Positions 48,568-58,459 of a DNA stretch of 64,000 nt are shown piece by piece. The notes under the pieces were generated by a model. That model was not told the DNA's origin. It was given only the letters and a program-made list of their open reading frames with translations, and did not search any database. Source of the DNA: Salinibaculum litoreum (GTDB lineage Archaea; Halobacteriota; Halobacteria; Halobacteriales; Haloarculaceae); contig CP046866.1 in assembly GCA_009789175.1 (NCBI GenBank), forward strand, positions 1,240,001 to 1,304,000. Reading direction: 5' to 3'. Position 1 is the first letter of the stretch; the number at the start of each line of letters is the position of its first letter. The translations under genes and the position numbers were made by a program.

Positions 48568-49611
48568 TCACAGTGCCACGGAGGTGAGGTCCTCGGTGTA
48601 GTAATCCAACAGGAGGACCGCGAGCGCACCCGCAAGCAGCGCACCGATGACTGTCGTCACGTCGGCGAAGGCCAGCAGGTCAGCACCGTCCAGAACCTCG
48701 GTCGTCGGGAGGCGCAGCGACCCGACCATCAGGCTGACCAGAAACGCGATGGTCGCCTCGCGCTGGCGTTCTAGCGCGCGCTTGACCAGGTGCGCAACCG
48801 TCACCACACCGACGGCAGCACCCGTGAGGAACGTGAGGACAACGAGGAACCCGGACACCAGGCCGTCCCCGCCCAGTGACAGGATGGCGTCGACGAAGGA
48901 AGTCAGTTGCCCGGTCAGGTATTCGTACTGCCCGAGCAACAACAAGATGAGCGCGCCCGAGATACCGGGAAGCACTGTCGCCGAGACGGCGACCGCACCG
49001 GCGACGAAGATGACCGGCAACGCGTGTCCGGGACCGCCACCACTCGCGGAGACGCCCGACAGCAGGAACGCGATTGCAAACCCGGCGATTGCGGCCCCGA
49101 TTTCCAGCGGCGTTCGCACGGAGAGGTGTTCGTACAACACGACAGCAGACGCCGCAATCAGTCCGAAAAAGAAAGCAAAGGTCTGCGGTCGAGCGAGTTC
49201 GAGGGCTGCATGGACAAAGCGGGAGATAGTCACGATGGACGTGGCGACCCCGAGTCCGAGGGCAACGAGGAAAAAGAAGTCCATCCGGCGCAGGTCTGCA
49301 AGGATGTGCTGGCGTCCCTCGGCAGTGTCCGCATCCGGAACGTGTCTGAGCACTCGCGGGTCGAGTGCAGTCAGGGCAGCGATGAGTCGCTCGTAGATGC
49401 CCGTAATGAGAGCAATCGTACCGCCGGAGACGCCAGGGACGGAGTCCGCCGCGCCCATTGCAGCACCTTTCAGATAGACACTGAGCCAGGCACGAACGTC
49501 GATGCCCGAACCAAGCTTTGCTGTCGTCTCCTCGGCCGGAGGTGACTGGGAGTCACCCTCCGAACCGGAGAGGCTCACCGCGTCATCCTCGGTCGGAGTG
49601 TCAGAAGGCAC
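48568..49611 (-). CDS. DUF368 polyprenyl-phosphate transporter-like protein
   Basis: This 347-residue protein has about ten transmembrane helices. The D-S-V-P-G-V-S-G-G-T-I-A-L motif and a second, inverted-repeat-like P-G-I-S-G-A-L-I-L motif define DUF368. Bacterial relatives (PopT) carry undecaprenyl phosphate back across the membrane. Its start overlaps the end of aglB by 11 bases. By analogy it could return dolichyl phosphate after AglB transfer; that role is inference. Confidence 0.85.
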   Translation of the reverse strand: MPSDTPTEDDAVSLSGSEGDSQSPPAEETTAKLGSGIDVRAWLSVYLKGAAMGAADSVPGVSGGTIALITGIYERLIAALTALDPRVLRHVPDADTAEGRQHILADLRRMDFFFLVALGLGVATSIVTISRFVHAALELARPQTFAFFFGLIAASAVVLYEHLSVRTPLEIGAAIAGFAIAFLLSGVSASGGGPGHALPVIFVAGAVAVSATVLPGISGALILLLLGQYEYLTGQLTSFVDAILSLGGDGLVSGFLVVLTFLTGAAVGVVTVAHLVKRALERQREATIAFLVSLMVGSLRLPTTEVLDGADLLAFADVTTVIGALLAGALAVLLLDYYTEDLTSVAL

Positions 49612-52600
49612 GGTCGGCCAGGGTGGCTGCAGTGATGTCTATCGCCTGCTGTGCCCCTGCTGCCGCGTTCCCGCCGCTCGTCCCGTTGGTTCCGTCATTC
49701 GTCGAATCGTCGGTGGTCGAGTCGTCAGTGTTCGAATCGTCGGTGGTCGAATCATCCGAGCCATCGGAGGAGTTACCGTCGTTCTCGTCCCCGGTGTTAA
49801 TCTCTTGTTCCTGGCGTTCCAGGGTGACATCCGCCGCCGAGTCATCGGCACCGACGACCTGCGATTCGCTGACGTTCGCCGTTCCGGTGTAGCGGATGAA
49901 CGTTCCATTCTCTATCGTGCTACCGGCCGTAATCTGGTATGGACCGGTCGCGCGGACGCTCGTGTTCGTGTACCCGTCGTCGGGTCCGAGCGCATCGTAT
50001 CCCGTACTGGCGTAGGGCACTGTCGCGGTGAAGTCACCGTTCTCGTCGGCCTGCGCCTGCTGGGAGTAGGTGAAGTTGCGACCGTTTTCGGGGTTCATAC
50101 GGACTGCGACTCGAACCGTCGCGTTCGCAGGCGCGCCGGACCCCTCGATAGTCGCTCCGGGCACCCGCTCGAAGGTCTTCGTCCAGGCGGGCGTGTTTTC
50201 GGCCCAGAGGAGGTCCTGAGCTTCCTGACGGCGCTGCTCAGTCGTCACGTTCTGTCCGGGGCCACCCACGGCACTCAGCACGGGGTTGTTCTGGACGGTC
50301 CGCTGGAATGCATTCCCGAACTGCGGAGATGCAGTCGCCGGCACGTCGTCCATGTGGACCAGCCGGTAATGTTCCAGTGCCGGAATCCGGTGGGTCGGCG
50401 CTGCGCCGACACCGCCCAGCTGTGAGGTGGAGTCGTTTGCCACGAACTCACGGGCCGCCGACATCGAGTTGAACCGCTTGACTGGCTGTCCATCCGACGG
50501 CGGCTCGACGAACGTGTCACCGTTGCCGAGGTCCCGCTCTGCACCCTGCCAGTCTATCACGACCGGGTCGGGGTTTTTCGCACTCCCGTGGTACCAGTAG
50601 AGACGGGCGAGCGTGGAGTTGTAGTACGCCGACTTGTGCCGGATGAGGTCGGTGCCTGCCACCAGCCCGGACTGACGGAGACTATCGATGGATGCGACCC
50701 GGGTGTAGTGCTCCGAGCGGGAGGTGTTGTCGTTGAACCGCAACGGCGCGAAGTACTTCCCGCCGGTCTGGGTCTCCGTTTCGGCCATCTTCCAGTCGAC
50801 CATCACGTACTGGGTCGTCGCATCATCCTCATCAAGGTTATTCAGCACTTCCTGGGCGCGCTCCTCGCTCTGTGCTGTCAGGAACTTCGCCGCGACATCT
50901 GACCCCTGCTGGAACGGGTTCGCGTTGGGGATGCGCTCGCCCTCGGCTGTTATCCAGTGGCCGTAGTCCCACCACGACATCACGCCGTAGGCCCCCTCGG
51001 GATAGTCGTAATCGTCAGTCTTTGCGAACGTGCCGTAGTAGTCCATCACCTCGCCGTCGGGGTTGGCGTACTGTCCCTCGGCGGGCGTGTTGTTCTCCAT
51101 CCAGTCGAGGCTATCGGTCCAGCCGACGACGCCACCCGGTCGCGCGGCGTCCCCGGCACGGTCCATCGATGCAGAGGAGACGGCCAGTCCAGGCCCGATA
51201 AACATCGGGGCCAGGACGATGAGGACCACCGAGACGACGGTCATCACCTCGTATGGTTCCACGTCCGTTGCTTCCTTGAGGCTCCCGAGTGGCTCCATGA
51301 CCGCACCGATGGTCACCGCAGTGAGGCCGGCAACGGGCACGGCAAGATAGTACGAGAACCGTGCCTGCGTGAACGTGGCAGCCACGAGGAAGACGAACCA
51401 GATGGCCACGAGCAGTTCCTCGGCCGGCGGGTCCCGCGAGAGAAGCTGCCGGATGATGATGAGACCGAAGCCGGTCACAGCCGTCACGATGGCGAGTCGA
51501 TAGAACGAGTACAAAGTCTGGGGGCTATCGAGTGGCTGTGCCTCGCCGACCGTCCCGGCAGTCGGTGAGGTCTGGAAGCCGATGACCCGCAGCACCTGGT
51601 CGACGAAGTAATTGAAGATGCCTGGGAGCACGAGCCACGTCACCGCGGCGAGAGCAACCAGAATACCCAGGACCGCACCAGGATAGGCTACCTTCGAGAT
51701 GTCTCGTGCTTCCCACTCACGGAACAGCCAGGTCATGAACACACAGCCGAATGCGACACCGAAGGCAAGCCCTGGTTGGAGCAGCGACCGTGCGGTCGCG
51801 CTGATCTCCAGCGTGGCAAGCGGCGGCAACTGGAGGAGTCCCGCTGTTGTCAGTGCCACAGCGCCGACCAGTGCCGTGTGCTCCGGACTGTTACCACGGA
51901 CGACTTCGGCCGAGAGGTGAATGGCGAAGAAGACGCCGAGGATGCCAAGCAGGATGACACCGGGCGGCCACGTCCAGAGGTAGGCTGCGATGGCGACGCC
52001 AGCGAGCATCGAATACCCGAGTGGCTTCCGGAGGGCGTCGAACTCACGGTCGGCGAGGAGCTCGTAGACGGGTTTCTCGCGCTGGGCGACAGAGAGCGCG
52101 ACCATGATTGCCAGCACGGCAAGGGCCTGAAACAGCGCCTCTGCGACGTGGTGGTCGGAGAACCCGGCGACGCTACGGCTCAACAGGCCGTCGGGTGCGA
52201 AGGCGAGGATTGCGACCCCCATGACGCCCCCGAAGCGCCCGCCCAGACGGCGACCGATGAAGTAGGCCGGAATCAACACGAGCGTCCCGAACAGGGCCGG
52301 GGAAACGAGGACGACCTTCCGGACCAGTTCGTTACTCGGGCTGCCCAGTCCGACGACGAGAGCGATGGTCGCCATTATCTGGTCAAAGAAGGTCCCGAAC
52401 TGCGAGGACGCAGTTCCGTTGGGGAAGTACGTCCACGGGTCAAAGGGCATTGTCTGCGGGTAGTTGTTGACGGTGTACTGGACAGAACGGTAGTGGTACC
52501 ACGGGTCGTTCCCCCGGAAGAGTACCTTCCCGTTGACGATGAAGTTCTCCCAGTTCCGTGCGCGGTTCCAGAACGTGAAGGCGAGCAGCAGGGAGACGAG

Positions 52601-52684
52601 GACGTAGTGGTAGTAGTGTCCGAGCCAGGCCGTGGCGAGGCCGACCCCGGACTCGTCCTCGTACTGTTCGCGCCAGTTACTCAT
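49601..52684 (-). CDS. aglB: Oligosaccharyltransferase AglB
   Basis: This 1027-residue STT3-family protein transfers a lipid-linked glycan to Asn of surface proteins. About 13 transmembrane helices lie in the first ~510 residues. An early R-G-N-D-P-W-Y-H loop holds the catalytic Asp. The soluble domain has the Asn-sequon site S-W-W-D-Y-G-H-W (about residue 570). The C-terminus is beta-rich with a Thr/Asp/Ser-rich linker before a final Ala-rich segment. GGCTTATGCG about 27-30 bases upstream is a good promoter. It heads the surface-glycan locus. Confidence 0.95.
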   Translation of the reverse strand: MSNWREQYEDESGVGLATAWLGHYYHYVLVSLLLAFTFWNRARNWENFIVNGKVLFRGNDPWYHYRSVQYTVNNYPQTMPFDPWTYFPNGTASSQFGTFFDQIMATIALVVGLGSPSNELVRKVVLVSPALFGTLVLIPAYFIGRRLGGRFGGVMGVAILAFAPDGLLSRSVAGFSDHHVAEALFQALAVLAIMVALSVAQREKPVYELLADREFDALRKPLGYSMLAGVAIAAYLWTWPPGVILLGILGVFFAIHLSAEVVRGNSPEHTALVGAVALTTAGLLQLPPLATLEISATARSLLQPGLAFGVAFGCVFMTWLFREWEARDISKVAYPGAVLGILVALAAVTWLVLPGIFNYFVDQVLRVIGFQTSPTAGTVGEAQPLDSPQTLYSFYRLAIVTAVTGFGLIIIRQLLSRDPPAEELLVAIWFVFLVAATFTQARFSYYLAVPVAGLTAVTIGAVMEPLGSLKEATDVEPYEVMTVVSVVLIVLAPMFIGPGLAVSSASMDRAGDAARPGGVVGWTDSLDWMENNTPAEGQYANPDGEVMDYYGTFAKTDDYDYPEGAYGVMSWWDYGHWITAEGERIPNANPFQQGSDVAAKFLTAQSEERAQEVLNNLDEDDATTQYVMVDWKMAETETQTGGKYFAPLRFNDNTSRSEHYTRVASIDSLRQSGLVAGTDLIRHKSAYYNSTLARLYWYHGSAKNPDPVVIDWQGAERDLGNGDTFVEPPSDGQPVKRFNSMSAAREFVANDSTSQLGGVGAAPTHRIPALEHYRLVHMDDVPATASPQFGNAFQRTVQNNPVLSAVGGPGQNVTTEQRRQEAQDLLWAENTPAWTKTFERVPGATIEGSGAPANATVRVAVRMNPENGRNFTYSQQAQADENGDFTATVPYASTGYDALGPDDGYTNTSVRATGPYQITAGSTIENGTFIRYTGTANVSESQVVGADDSAADVTLERQEQEINTGDENDGNSSDGSDDSTTDDSNTDDSTTDDSTNDGTNGTSGGNAAAGAQQAIDITAATLADRAF

Positions 52685-52791
52685 TGGGGTAGCAGAATCC
52701 CAGGCCGCGCATAAGCCTTATGTAATCGATTAATCCCCACCGGTTATTGTGAGCGGGCACGGGGATGTCGTCGCTCCACGTCGGAGCGGCC

Positions 52792-53766
52792 TCACATGTA
52801 CCCCAGGTCCTCGAGTTGCTCTCTCACGTCATCGCTTCCGGTCTCTCCCTCCGCTTCATACTGTGGCTCCTGGGGTACGTGATCGCGGGCATCGAGTTCG
52901 GTCTCAATTGCCTTCCGAACGTCAAGTACACTGTTGATGTCCTCAACGATGGCTGGGCTAGTCGATGCGACCATCGCCTTATCGGTGTGGACGCCTTCTT
53001 GGAGTCCGTGGTCACTTACGAGAAGTAGTTCGTCGTCGGGACCGAGATCACGACGGACGTCTGCGACGAAGTCGTCGAACTCCTCGTAGGCACGCTCTTG
53101 CAGCCCCGGACGGTCATAGGAGACGTGGCCGACGAGGTCCAGCCCACTCGTGTACCCGAAGACAAGTTCGTATTTACTACTTCGCAAGCCCCTGCGGACA
53201 AGCGCCGTCCGAACCATCGCCATCTCCATGCAGAGTTCGTAGAACTCGAGGGGGTCGTCGCTGCGATGGCCCCCCTTCGCCTCTGGGTCGCGCTCGAACA
53301 GCGTCCCCATCTTCCGCCGGAGCCGGTGTTCTCTATCCTCCTCGTCGGGGTTTGTCACGTAGTTCGGGATGCCGAACGTGGCAGCATCGTACCCATCGAA
53401 CACAGTCGGGAGTCCGTTTTCCTCGTAATACGTGGCCGGGACGCGAAAGGCGTCCTCGGAGGTGTTGGTCAGCAACCACGCACCGATTCGTGTCTGCACG
53501 GCGTCGGGCAACAGGTAGTCCGCAAGCGTACTACCGACAGACAGCACCGGATTGTCCCACGCTACCCCGTCGTCGAGTTGGAGACCGTGCTCGGAGGGGT
53601 GCAAGCCCGTGATGATCGTCGGCCACAGTTCGTGTGTCGACGGTTCCCCGGCAGCACTCTCGATGGTGTCGACGGCCGACGACGCGTCGAGTGTGAGATT
53701 TGGGTGCGTCGACTCGTTGACAAGGTCTGGATCCAGCGCGTCGACGCCCATCACCACGACTGTCAT
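52792..53766 (-). CDS. Alkaline-phosphatase-superfamily protein
   Basis: This is a 324-residue protein. The metal site is seen in V-M-G-V-D-A-L-D-P near the start, the nucleophile region S-T-H-E-L-W-P-T-I-I-T-G (Thr or Ser), and V-S-D-H-G-L-Q-E-G near residue 258. It resembles nucleotide pyrophosphatase/phosphodiesterases. It ends in E-Q-L-E-D-L-G-Y-M, like four other proteins of this locus. Likely acts on a sugar nucleotide or a glycan phosphate/sulfate; unproven. Confidence 0.75.
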   Translation of the reverse strand: MTVVVMGVDALDPDLVNESTHPNLTLDASSAVDTIESAAGEPSTHELWPTIITGLHPSEHGLQLDDGVAWDNPVLSVGSTLADYLLPDAVQTRIGAWLLTNTSEDAFRVPATYYEENGLPTVFDGYDAATFGIPNYVTNPDEEDREHRLRRKMGTLFERDPEAKGGHRSDDPLEFYELCMEMAMVRTALVRRGLRSSKYELVFGYTSGLDLVGHVSYDRPGLQERAYEEFDDFVADVRRDLGPDDELLLVSDHGLQEGVHTDKAMVASTSPAIVEDINSVLDVRKAIETELDARDHVPQEPQYEAEGETGSDDVREQLEDLGYM

Positions 53767-53861
53767 TGAGTGTATGAATGGGACGCCAGTTGAAAAAGTC
53801 GCCCTTTCAATATCTCAGTGACGCTATCGTCTTCCGGCATCGGCGTGCATCCCGTCCGTTG

Positions 53862-54689
53862 TCACCCCACGTATCCCAGAGCGTTTAACCGGTTCTGGAC
53901 TGTCGGTTCTGACGTGTTATCGTTGTCGTTGGGTTCGATCTGCACCCAGGGAACTCGGGTCAGTGCTGGAATATTGCACCGACAGGGGTGCTCGTAGAAT
54001 CCTAGCTCTCCGAGCCTTCCGAACGTTTCACCGTGGTCGGCAGTGATTACCGTCGTCAGTGATTGGTCTGCCCATTCTTTCACGTACGGAACGAGTACTG
54101 ACCAAACACTACGGACGGCAGCCTCGTATGCCTGTTTTGCCTGCTGGCTGTCGATGTGCTCACGGGCCATTGCCACCTGTGTGGAGACTACCTCTTGATC
54201 CGGCCCACCCCACGGACCGAGGTCCGAATACGCCAGTCTCCAAGAGTCGTCGAACCGAGCCACATACGGCCAGTGGGGTTGCTGGAGATGTGCGACGACC
54301 TCTGTGTCACAGTCTGCGACATCTGTGACGCGGTCCAGCATCGGTTCGGGGAGGACAGTCGATAGCCGATCGTTCCAGTGGCTGTCGTAGTAGGGATCGA
54401 CCTCGATGTCGAATTTCTCATACTGCGGGTTCGCCGCGACGACGTGACGGTCGAACACACCCGTCTCTTTCAGGGCTTTCAGCCACTGGGGCGTGCAACT
54501 CGCAGGCGAAACGACTGTCTCGACTGGCCAGTGAGCTACCGACGCCAGCGTCTCAGCACTGCAGGCATCCAAAACAAGGAGAATGTCCCAGTCCGCCTCG
54601 GCGAGACGTTCCCGCTGTGTTTCATCCCTGTCGGATGTCACCTTCTGTACCAGCCACTTGCGTGCACGATAGGAGAACGGTTCTTTCAT
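53862..54689 (-). CDS. Sulfatase/phosphatase-fold protein
   Basis: This 275-residue protein has L-L-V-L-D-A-C-S-A-E-T near residue 37, T-A-D-H-G-E-T-F-G near 220 and H-P-C near 235. These are the metal and active positions of the alkaline phosphatase fold, in a shortened version without the C-x-P-x-R sulfatase motif. It ends N-R-L-N-A-L-G-Y-V-G. A predicted soluble enzyme acting on surface glycans; substrate unknown. Confidence 0.7.
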   Translation of the reverse strand: MKEPFSYRARKWLVQKVTSDRDETQRERLAEADWDILLVLDACSAETLASVAHWPVETVVSPASCTPQWLKALKETGVFDRHVVAANPQYEKFDIEVDPYYDSHWNDRLSTVLPEPMLDRVTDVADCDTEVVAHLQQPHWPYVARFDDSWRLAYSDLGPWGGPDQEVVSTQVAMAREHIDSQQAKQAYEAAVRSVWSVLVPYVKEWADQSLTTVITADHGETFGRLGELGFYEHPCRCNIPALTRVPWVQIEPNDNDNTSEPTVQNRLNALGYVG

Positions 54690-54791
54690 GTCACATCATC
54701 TGTCGACCCTGGATAAATGAGTGCGGCTTTCCTGGATGTTGGAGAGCGGTCGGTTAGCAGCCGCGGCGTTCGGTCCGACAGTGCTTCCGAG

Positions 54792-55736
54792 TTACGAGGT
54801 TTCGTCGAGAATGGTCTCGAAGAGTTGTTGCCGGTCGCTGTACCAATCGATGGCCGCTTCAATTCCCTCCTGGAAGTCGTAGTTGGGGTCGTATCCCAGA
54901 ATCTTTTGCGCCCGGCTGATGTCGGAGACGAACCGACTCACCTCTCCGGTACGGTTTGGCTCGACGGTAACGTCGACGTCAGTCGGCACCGCGTCGGCGA
55001 TTGTTTCGGCCAACTCGACGAGAGATGTCCCTTCACCAGACGCAATGTTGAGTGTCATACCGGACACCTTGTGGAAGTTATCTATTGTCTCAAAGACTCC
55101 ATCGACACAATCCTCAACGTGTGTGAAGTCCAGAACTTTGTCCTCTCCGTAGACGGTGAGGTCCTCTCCACGGTGTGCCTGTGCGATAAACAGCGGAATG
55201 ACTCTGTCAGATGCGTCGTATTTTCCGTAAACGTTCGAGAACCGGAGGATACACGACTGAATGTCGTAACACTGTTCGTAGGAGTCGAGAAGTGCCTCAC
55301 CGGCCACCTTGCTCGCCGTGTACGGACTCTCGCACTCGTCTGCGAACGTGTCTTCTTCGCTGTAGATCGTCTTTCCTTTGTTTCCGTAGACTTCCCGACT
55401 GCTCGAGAATATGAATTTAGAGACATCGTTCTTCCGAGCATATTCGAGCATGTTGAACGTCATATCGAAGTTCTCACGCGCCCCGATGGGACGTTTGACG
55501 AGACGATGGACGCGAGCGTTCGCCGCAAAGTGTACGACAATATCGGCGTCGGTCGGGAGTGCATCGAGATTCTGTTCGTCTGTCAGGTCAGTTACGATGG
55601 TTCTCTCATCGACAGACTCCGACCAGGGGTTAGGTTCCGAGTCGACACCAACCACCTCGTGACCAGTGTCGAGTAGCCTCTCTGCCAGTCTAGTACCGAT
55701 GGTACCACTACTTCCAGTGAGCAGAACTTTGGTCAT
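54792..55736 (-). CDS. NAD-dependent nucleotide-sugar epimerase/dehydratase
   Basis: This 314-residue extended-SDR enzyme has T-G-S-S-G-T-I-G-T-R (residues 7-16), F-I-F-S-S-S-R-E-V-Y-G and the catalytic Y-T-A-S-K (about 139-143). It also has R-F-S-N-V-Y-G and D-F-T-H-V-E-D as in UDP-sugar epimerases. TTTAAAAC about 27 bases upstream is a good promoter. Divergent from the glycosyltransferase, so both may respond to one control region. Confidence 0.87.
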   Translation of the reverse strand: MTKVLLTGSSGTIGTRLAERLLDTGHEVVGVDSEPNPWSESVDERTIVTDLTDEQNLDALPTDADIVVHFAANARVHRLVKRPIGARENFDMTFNMLEYARKNDVSKFIFSSSREVYGNKGKTIYSEEDTFADECESPYTASKVAGEALLDSYEQCYDIQSCILRFSNVYGKYDASDRVIPLFIAQAHRGEDLTVYGEDKVLDFTHVEDCVDGVFETIDNFHKVSGMTLNIASGEGTSLVELAETIADAVPTDVDVTVEPNRTGEVSRFVSDISRAQKILGYDPNYDFQEGIEAAIDWYSDRQQLFETILDETS

Positions 55737-55851
55737 GTCTCGCGCTTTTTCCCCCGTGGTTTTAAATTCACCCCATACGAGCGTTAGAAGCCGACAGCGA
55801 GAGGGCCGTTCCGAACCGCTTATGCGGCCAGTCCCAGAACGGGGGCATAAA

Positions 55852-56955
55852 ATGGACACGCAGGAGATAAGTGTCTGCCACGTCGTCAACTCCGTCGGGA
55901 CGACGAGCGTCCCAGCCGACATCGCGGTCGCGCAGGCACGGTACACTGACCTGGACGTGGGTGTCCTGGCCTGGTTCGACGCCGCGGACTTCGCGGGTAG
56001 CGATGCTGTCGATGTCCGTTGTCTGGACGCTCCACGAGCGACACTCGGGTTGGACAGGAAGACGGTTTCCGAGGCCAGAGCCGTTCTCGGTGGGTACGAC
56101 ATCGTCCAGTGTCATCACCCCCACGCGAGTGCCTTCGCAAAACTCCTCGCTGGTCCGACCGACGCACTCGTTGTCTCGACGGAACAAAACAACCACGCTG
56201 GATTCACGGCGAAAGGACTGCTCGCCAACGGCGTTACGAACGTTCTAGCGGATGCGGTGACGTGTGTCTCGGAGTCTGTCCGCGAGTCGCTGACTTGGTG
56301 GGAGGAACTGCTCGTTGACGACGAGCGCGTCCACGTCATTCACAACGGCGTCGATGTAGAGCGTCTCAGGCAGGCTCTCGATGGGTCGTGGAGGCTAGAC
56401 GAACATGTGGATGTTGACGAGAGCACACACCTCGTCGGTCACGCAGCGATGTTCACTGAACAGAAGGCTCAAGACGTGCTTATCCGCGGTCTTGCCGAGG
56501 CCAGGCGACAGGAACACGACGTGGAACTGGTGATCGCCGGGGATGGAGCATTGCGAGAGAGACTCGAATCTATCGCTGCACAGGAGGGCATTGGTGATGA
56601 GGTGCACTTCTTGGGGTTGCTCAACCGGACAGAGGTCTATCAGCTGATGGATGCAGTTGACGTATACGCCATGCCGTCCCGATGGGAGGGATTCAGCGCC
56701 GCGGCAATCGAGGCACTTGCCACAGAAACGGCCTGTCTGTTCTCGAAAATCGACGAGTTCCTCAAGCCGTTTGCCAACGTCGCGGCATTTCACGATGTTG
56801 ATGACGCGGACGCGTTGGCGGCACAGCTCGGGAAACTACTAGAAGACGACGAGTGGCGAGCGAGGCTCGCCAAAAACGGACGAGAAACAGCGGACGAGTA
56901 CTCACTAGAGACGGTTTCGAACCGATACGCCGATCTCTACGAATCACTGGAGTGA
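55852..56955 (+). CDS. Glycosyltransferase, GT4-like
   Basis: This 367-residue GT-B enzyme has an N-terminal H-V-V-N-S-V-G region, then V-I-H-N-G-V-D-V-E-R-L (about residues 165-175), E-Q-K-A-Q-D-V-L-I-R-G, L-V-I-A-G-D-G-A-L-R and a C-terminal M-P-S-R-W-E-G-F-S-A-A-A-I-E-A-L with the E-x7-E donor site. It likely adds a sugar to the lipid-linked glycan. Start M-D-T-Q-E-I chosen; CGCTTATGCG about 27 bases before it is a promoter candidate. Confidence 0.88.
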   Translation: MDTQEISVCHVVNSVGTTSVPADIAVAQARYTDLDVGVLAWFDAADFAGSDAVDVRCLDAPRATLGLDRKTVSEARAVLGGYDIVQCHHPHASAFAKLLAGPTDALVVSTEQNNHAGFTAKGLLANGVTNVLADAVTCVSESVRESLTWWEELLVDDERVHVIHNGVDVERLRQALDGSWRLDEHVDVDESTHLVGHAAMFTEQKAQDVLIRGLAEARRQEHDVELVIAGDGALRERLESIAAQEGIGDEVHFLGLLNRTEVYQLMDAVDVYAMPSRWEGFSAAAIEALATETACLFSKIDEFLKPFANVAAFHDVDDADALAAQLGKLLEDDEWRARLAKNGRETADEYSLETVSNRYADLYESLE

Positions 56956-57034
56956 GTGCCACTGGATCCCTGCGTGGCGACGGACCACACAGGCAAACAC
57001 AACGGTTATCACAGGCGCAACGCTGGTGACTCGT

Positions 57035-58429
57035 ATGACGGCAGCGCCCAACATCGTCTGGATGACCCTCGACAGCGTGCGGGCGGACCACACGACGATG
57101 GACGGGTACTCCCGGGAAACGACCCCCGAGATACAGCGAATCGCTGACCAGTCAGACGGACAGTGGTTCTCGAACTGCTTTGCACACTCAAATAGCACGC
57201 GGATTTCGGTGGCGTCGCTCATCACCGGGACCTACCCCTCCCATCACGGTGTCCGGGGAAATCGGACGATCCCGACCGAACTCAATACAATCCCGGAACT
57301 ACTATCAGAGGCGGGCTATCACACGGTTGGTCTCTCCCGAAACGCGAACTCCTCGATGGGATTCAACAGAGGGTTCGACGAGTTCGAGTGGATAGCGGCG
57401 GAGACGCTTCTCGATGCAGTCGACGTCAGAACGGTACTGAAGTACGCGTTGAACATCCGGCGACACTCCGCCGGCCTCACGACGAAGACGGCCAAGCACG
57501 CGACACCGTTTATAATCAACGATATGGCGAAACGGCGGCTTCGCTCCTACAGCGGAAGCGAGGAGCCGTTTTTCATGTATCTGCACTACAACGAGCCCCA
57601 TCGGCCCTACTTCCCTCCGTTACCCTATCTCGACAAGTACACTGACGAGATAGCGATGTCCACTGAGGAGGCGGCTGAGTTCGCGATGGAGATGCACTGG
57701 AACTGCGACGAACTCATCGCGGGCGGTGTCGACCTGACTGACGACCGGTGGGATGCACTTCAGGCGATGTACGACGCCGAGATCGCCTACACCGACGAGT
57801 GCGTGGGCCGACTGTTCGACTACATCCAGTCGCTTGACCTTGAGGACACGATAGTCGTCATCACTGCGGACCACGGAGAGATGTTCGGTGAACAGGGGAT
57901 GCTTGCACACAAGGTGGTTCTGCACGACGACCTGATCCGTGTCCCGATGGTGACCCACGGGCTCGATGACGTAGCGGGTGGCCACAAACTCGTCCAGCAT
58001 AGCGACTTCATGCAGACGCTGGCGTCCCTGGCCGGGGCAGCGACCGACCAGATACAGGGCATCGACCTTCACTCGGAGTCCCGTGAGTACGCTCTCAGCC
58101 AGGACTGGAACGACGGAGAGTACTTCGATGTGCTCGAAGACATCAATCCAGACTTCGACCGCTCACGGTACCACGGCGGGCTTCTTACCTGTCTTCGGGA
58201 CAGGAAGTTCAAGTACCTCGACAGCGAGGATCAGAAAGAACTTTTCGAGTTGCCCGACGAGGAGACGGAGGTCTCAGGGAAGTACCCCGACAGGGCCGAG
58301 GAGATGGCCCACCAGCTCAGGGAGTGGTTCGAGACGGACGGCCAGCCGATATCGACGGACGCGACGGAAGAAGAGTTCTCCGACGCGATGAAAGAACAGC
58401 TCTCGGACCTCGGCTACCTAGTCGATTGA
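57035..58429 (+). CDS. Sulfatase-family hydrolase
   Basis: This is a 464-residue protein with T-L-D-S-V-R-A-D-H (metal), the nucleophile region H-S-N-S-T-R-I-S-V-A-S-L-I-T-G, and T-A-D-H-G-E-M-F-G-E. The Cys-x-Pro-x-Arg motif converted to formylglycine is not seen: Ser sits there and Pro is missing. It ends L-S-D-L-G-Y-L-V-D. It could be a Ser-type sulfatase or a phosphate/phosphodiester hydrolase. Start M-T-A-A-P-N preferred over the GTG 9 bases earlier. Confidence 0.82.
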   Translation: MTAAPNIVWMTLDSVRADHTTMDGYSRETTPEIQRIADQSDGQWFSNCFAHSNSTRISVASLITGTYPSHHGVRGNRTIPTELNTIPELLSEAGYHTVGLSRNANSSMGFNRGFDEFEWIAAETLLDAVDVRTVLKYALNIRRHSAGLTTKTAKHATPFIINDMAKRRLRSYSGSEEPFFMYLHYNEPHRPYFPPLPYLDKYTDEIAMSTEEAAEFAMEMHWNCDELIAGGVDLTDDRWDALQAMYDAEIAYTDECVGRLFDYIQSLDLEDTIVVITADHGEMFGEQGMLAHKVVLHDDLIRVPMVTHGLDDVAGGHKLVQHSDFMQTLASLAGAATDQIQGIDLHSESREYALSQDWNDGEYFDVLEDINPDFDRSRYHGGLLTCLRDRKFKYLDSEDQKELFELPDEETEVSGKYPDRAEEMAHQLREWFETDGQPISTDATEEEFSDAMKEQLSDLGYLVD

Positions 58430-58459
58430 TGGGACGGCAACGCCGCAGCTAATCTACCA

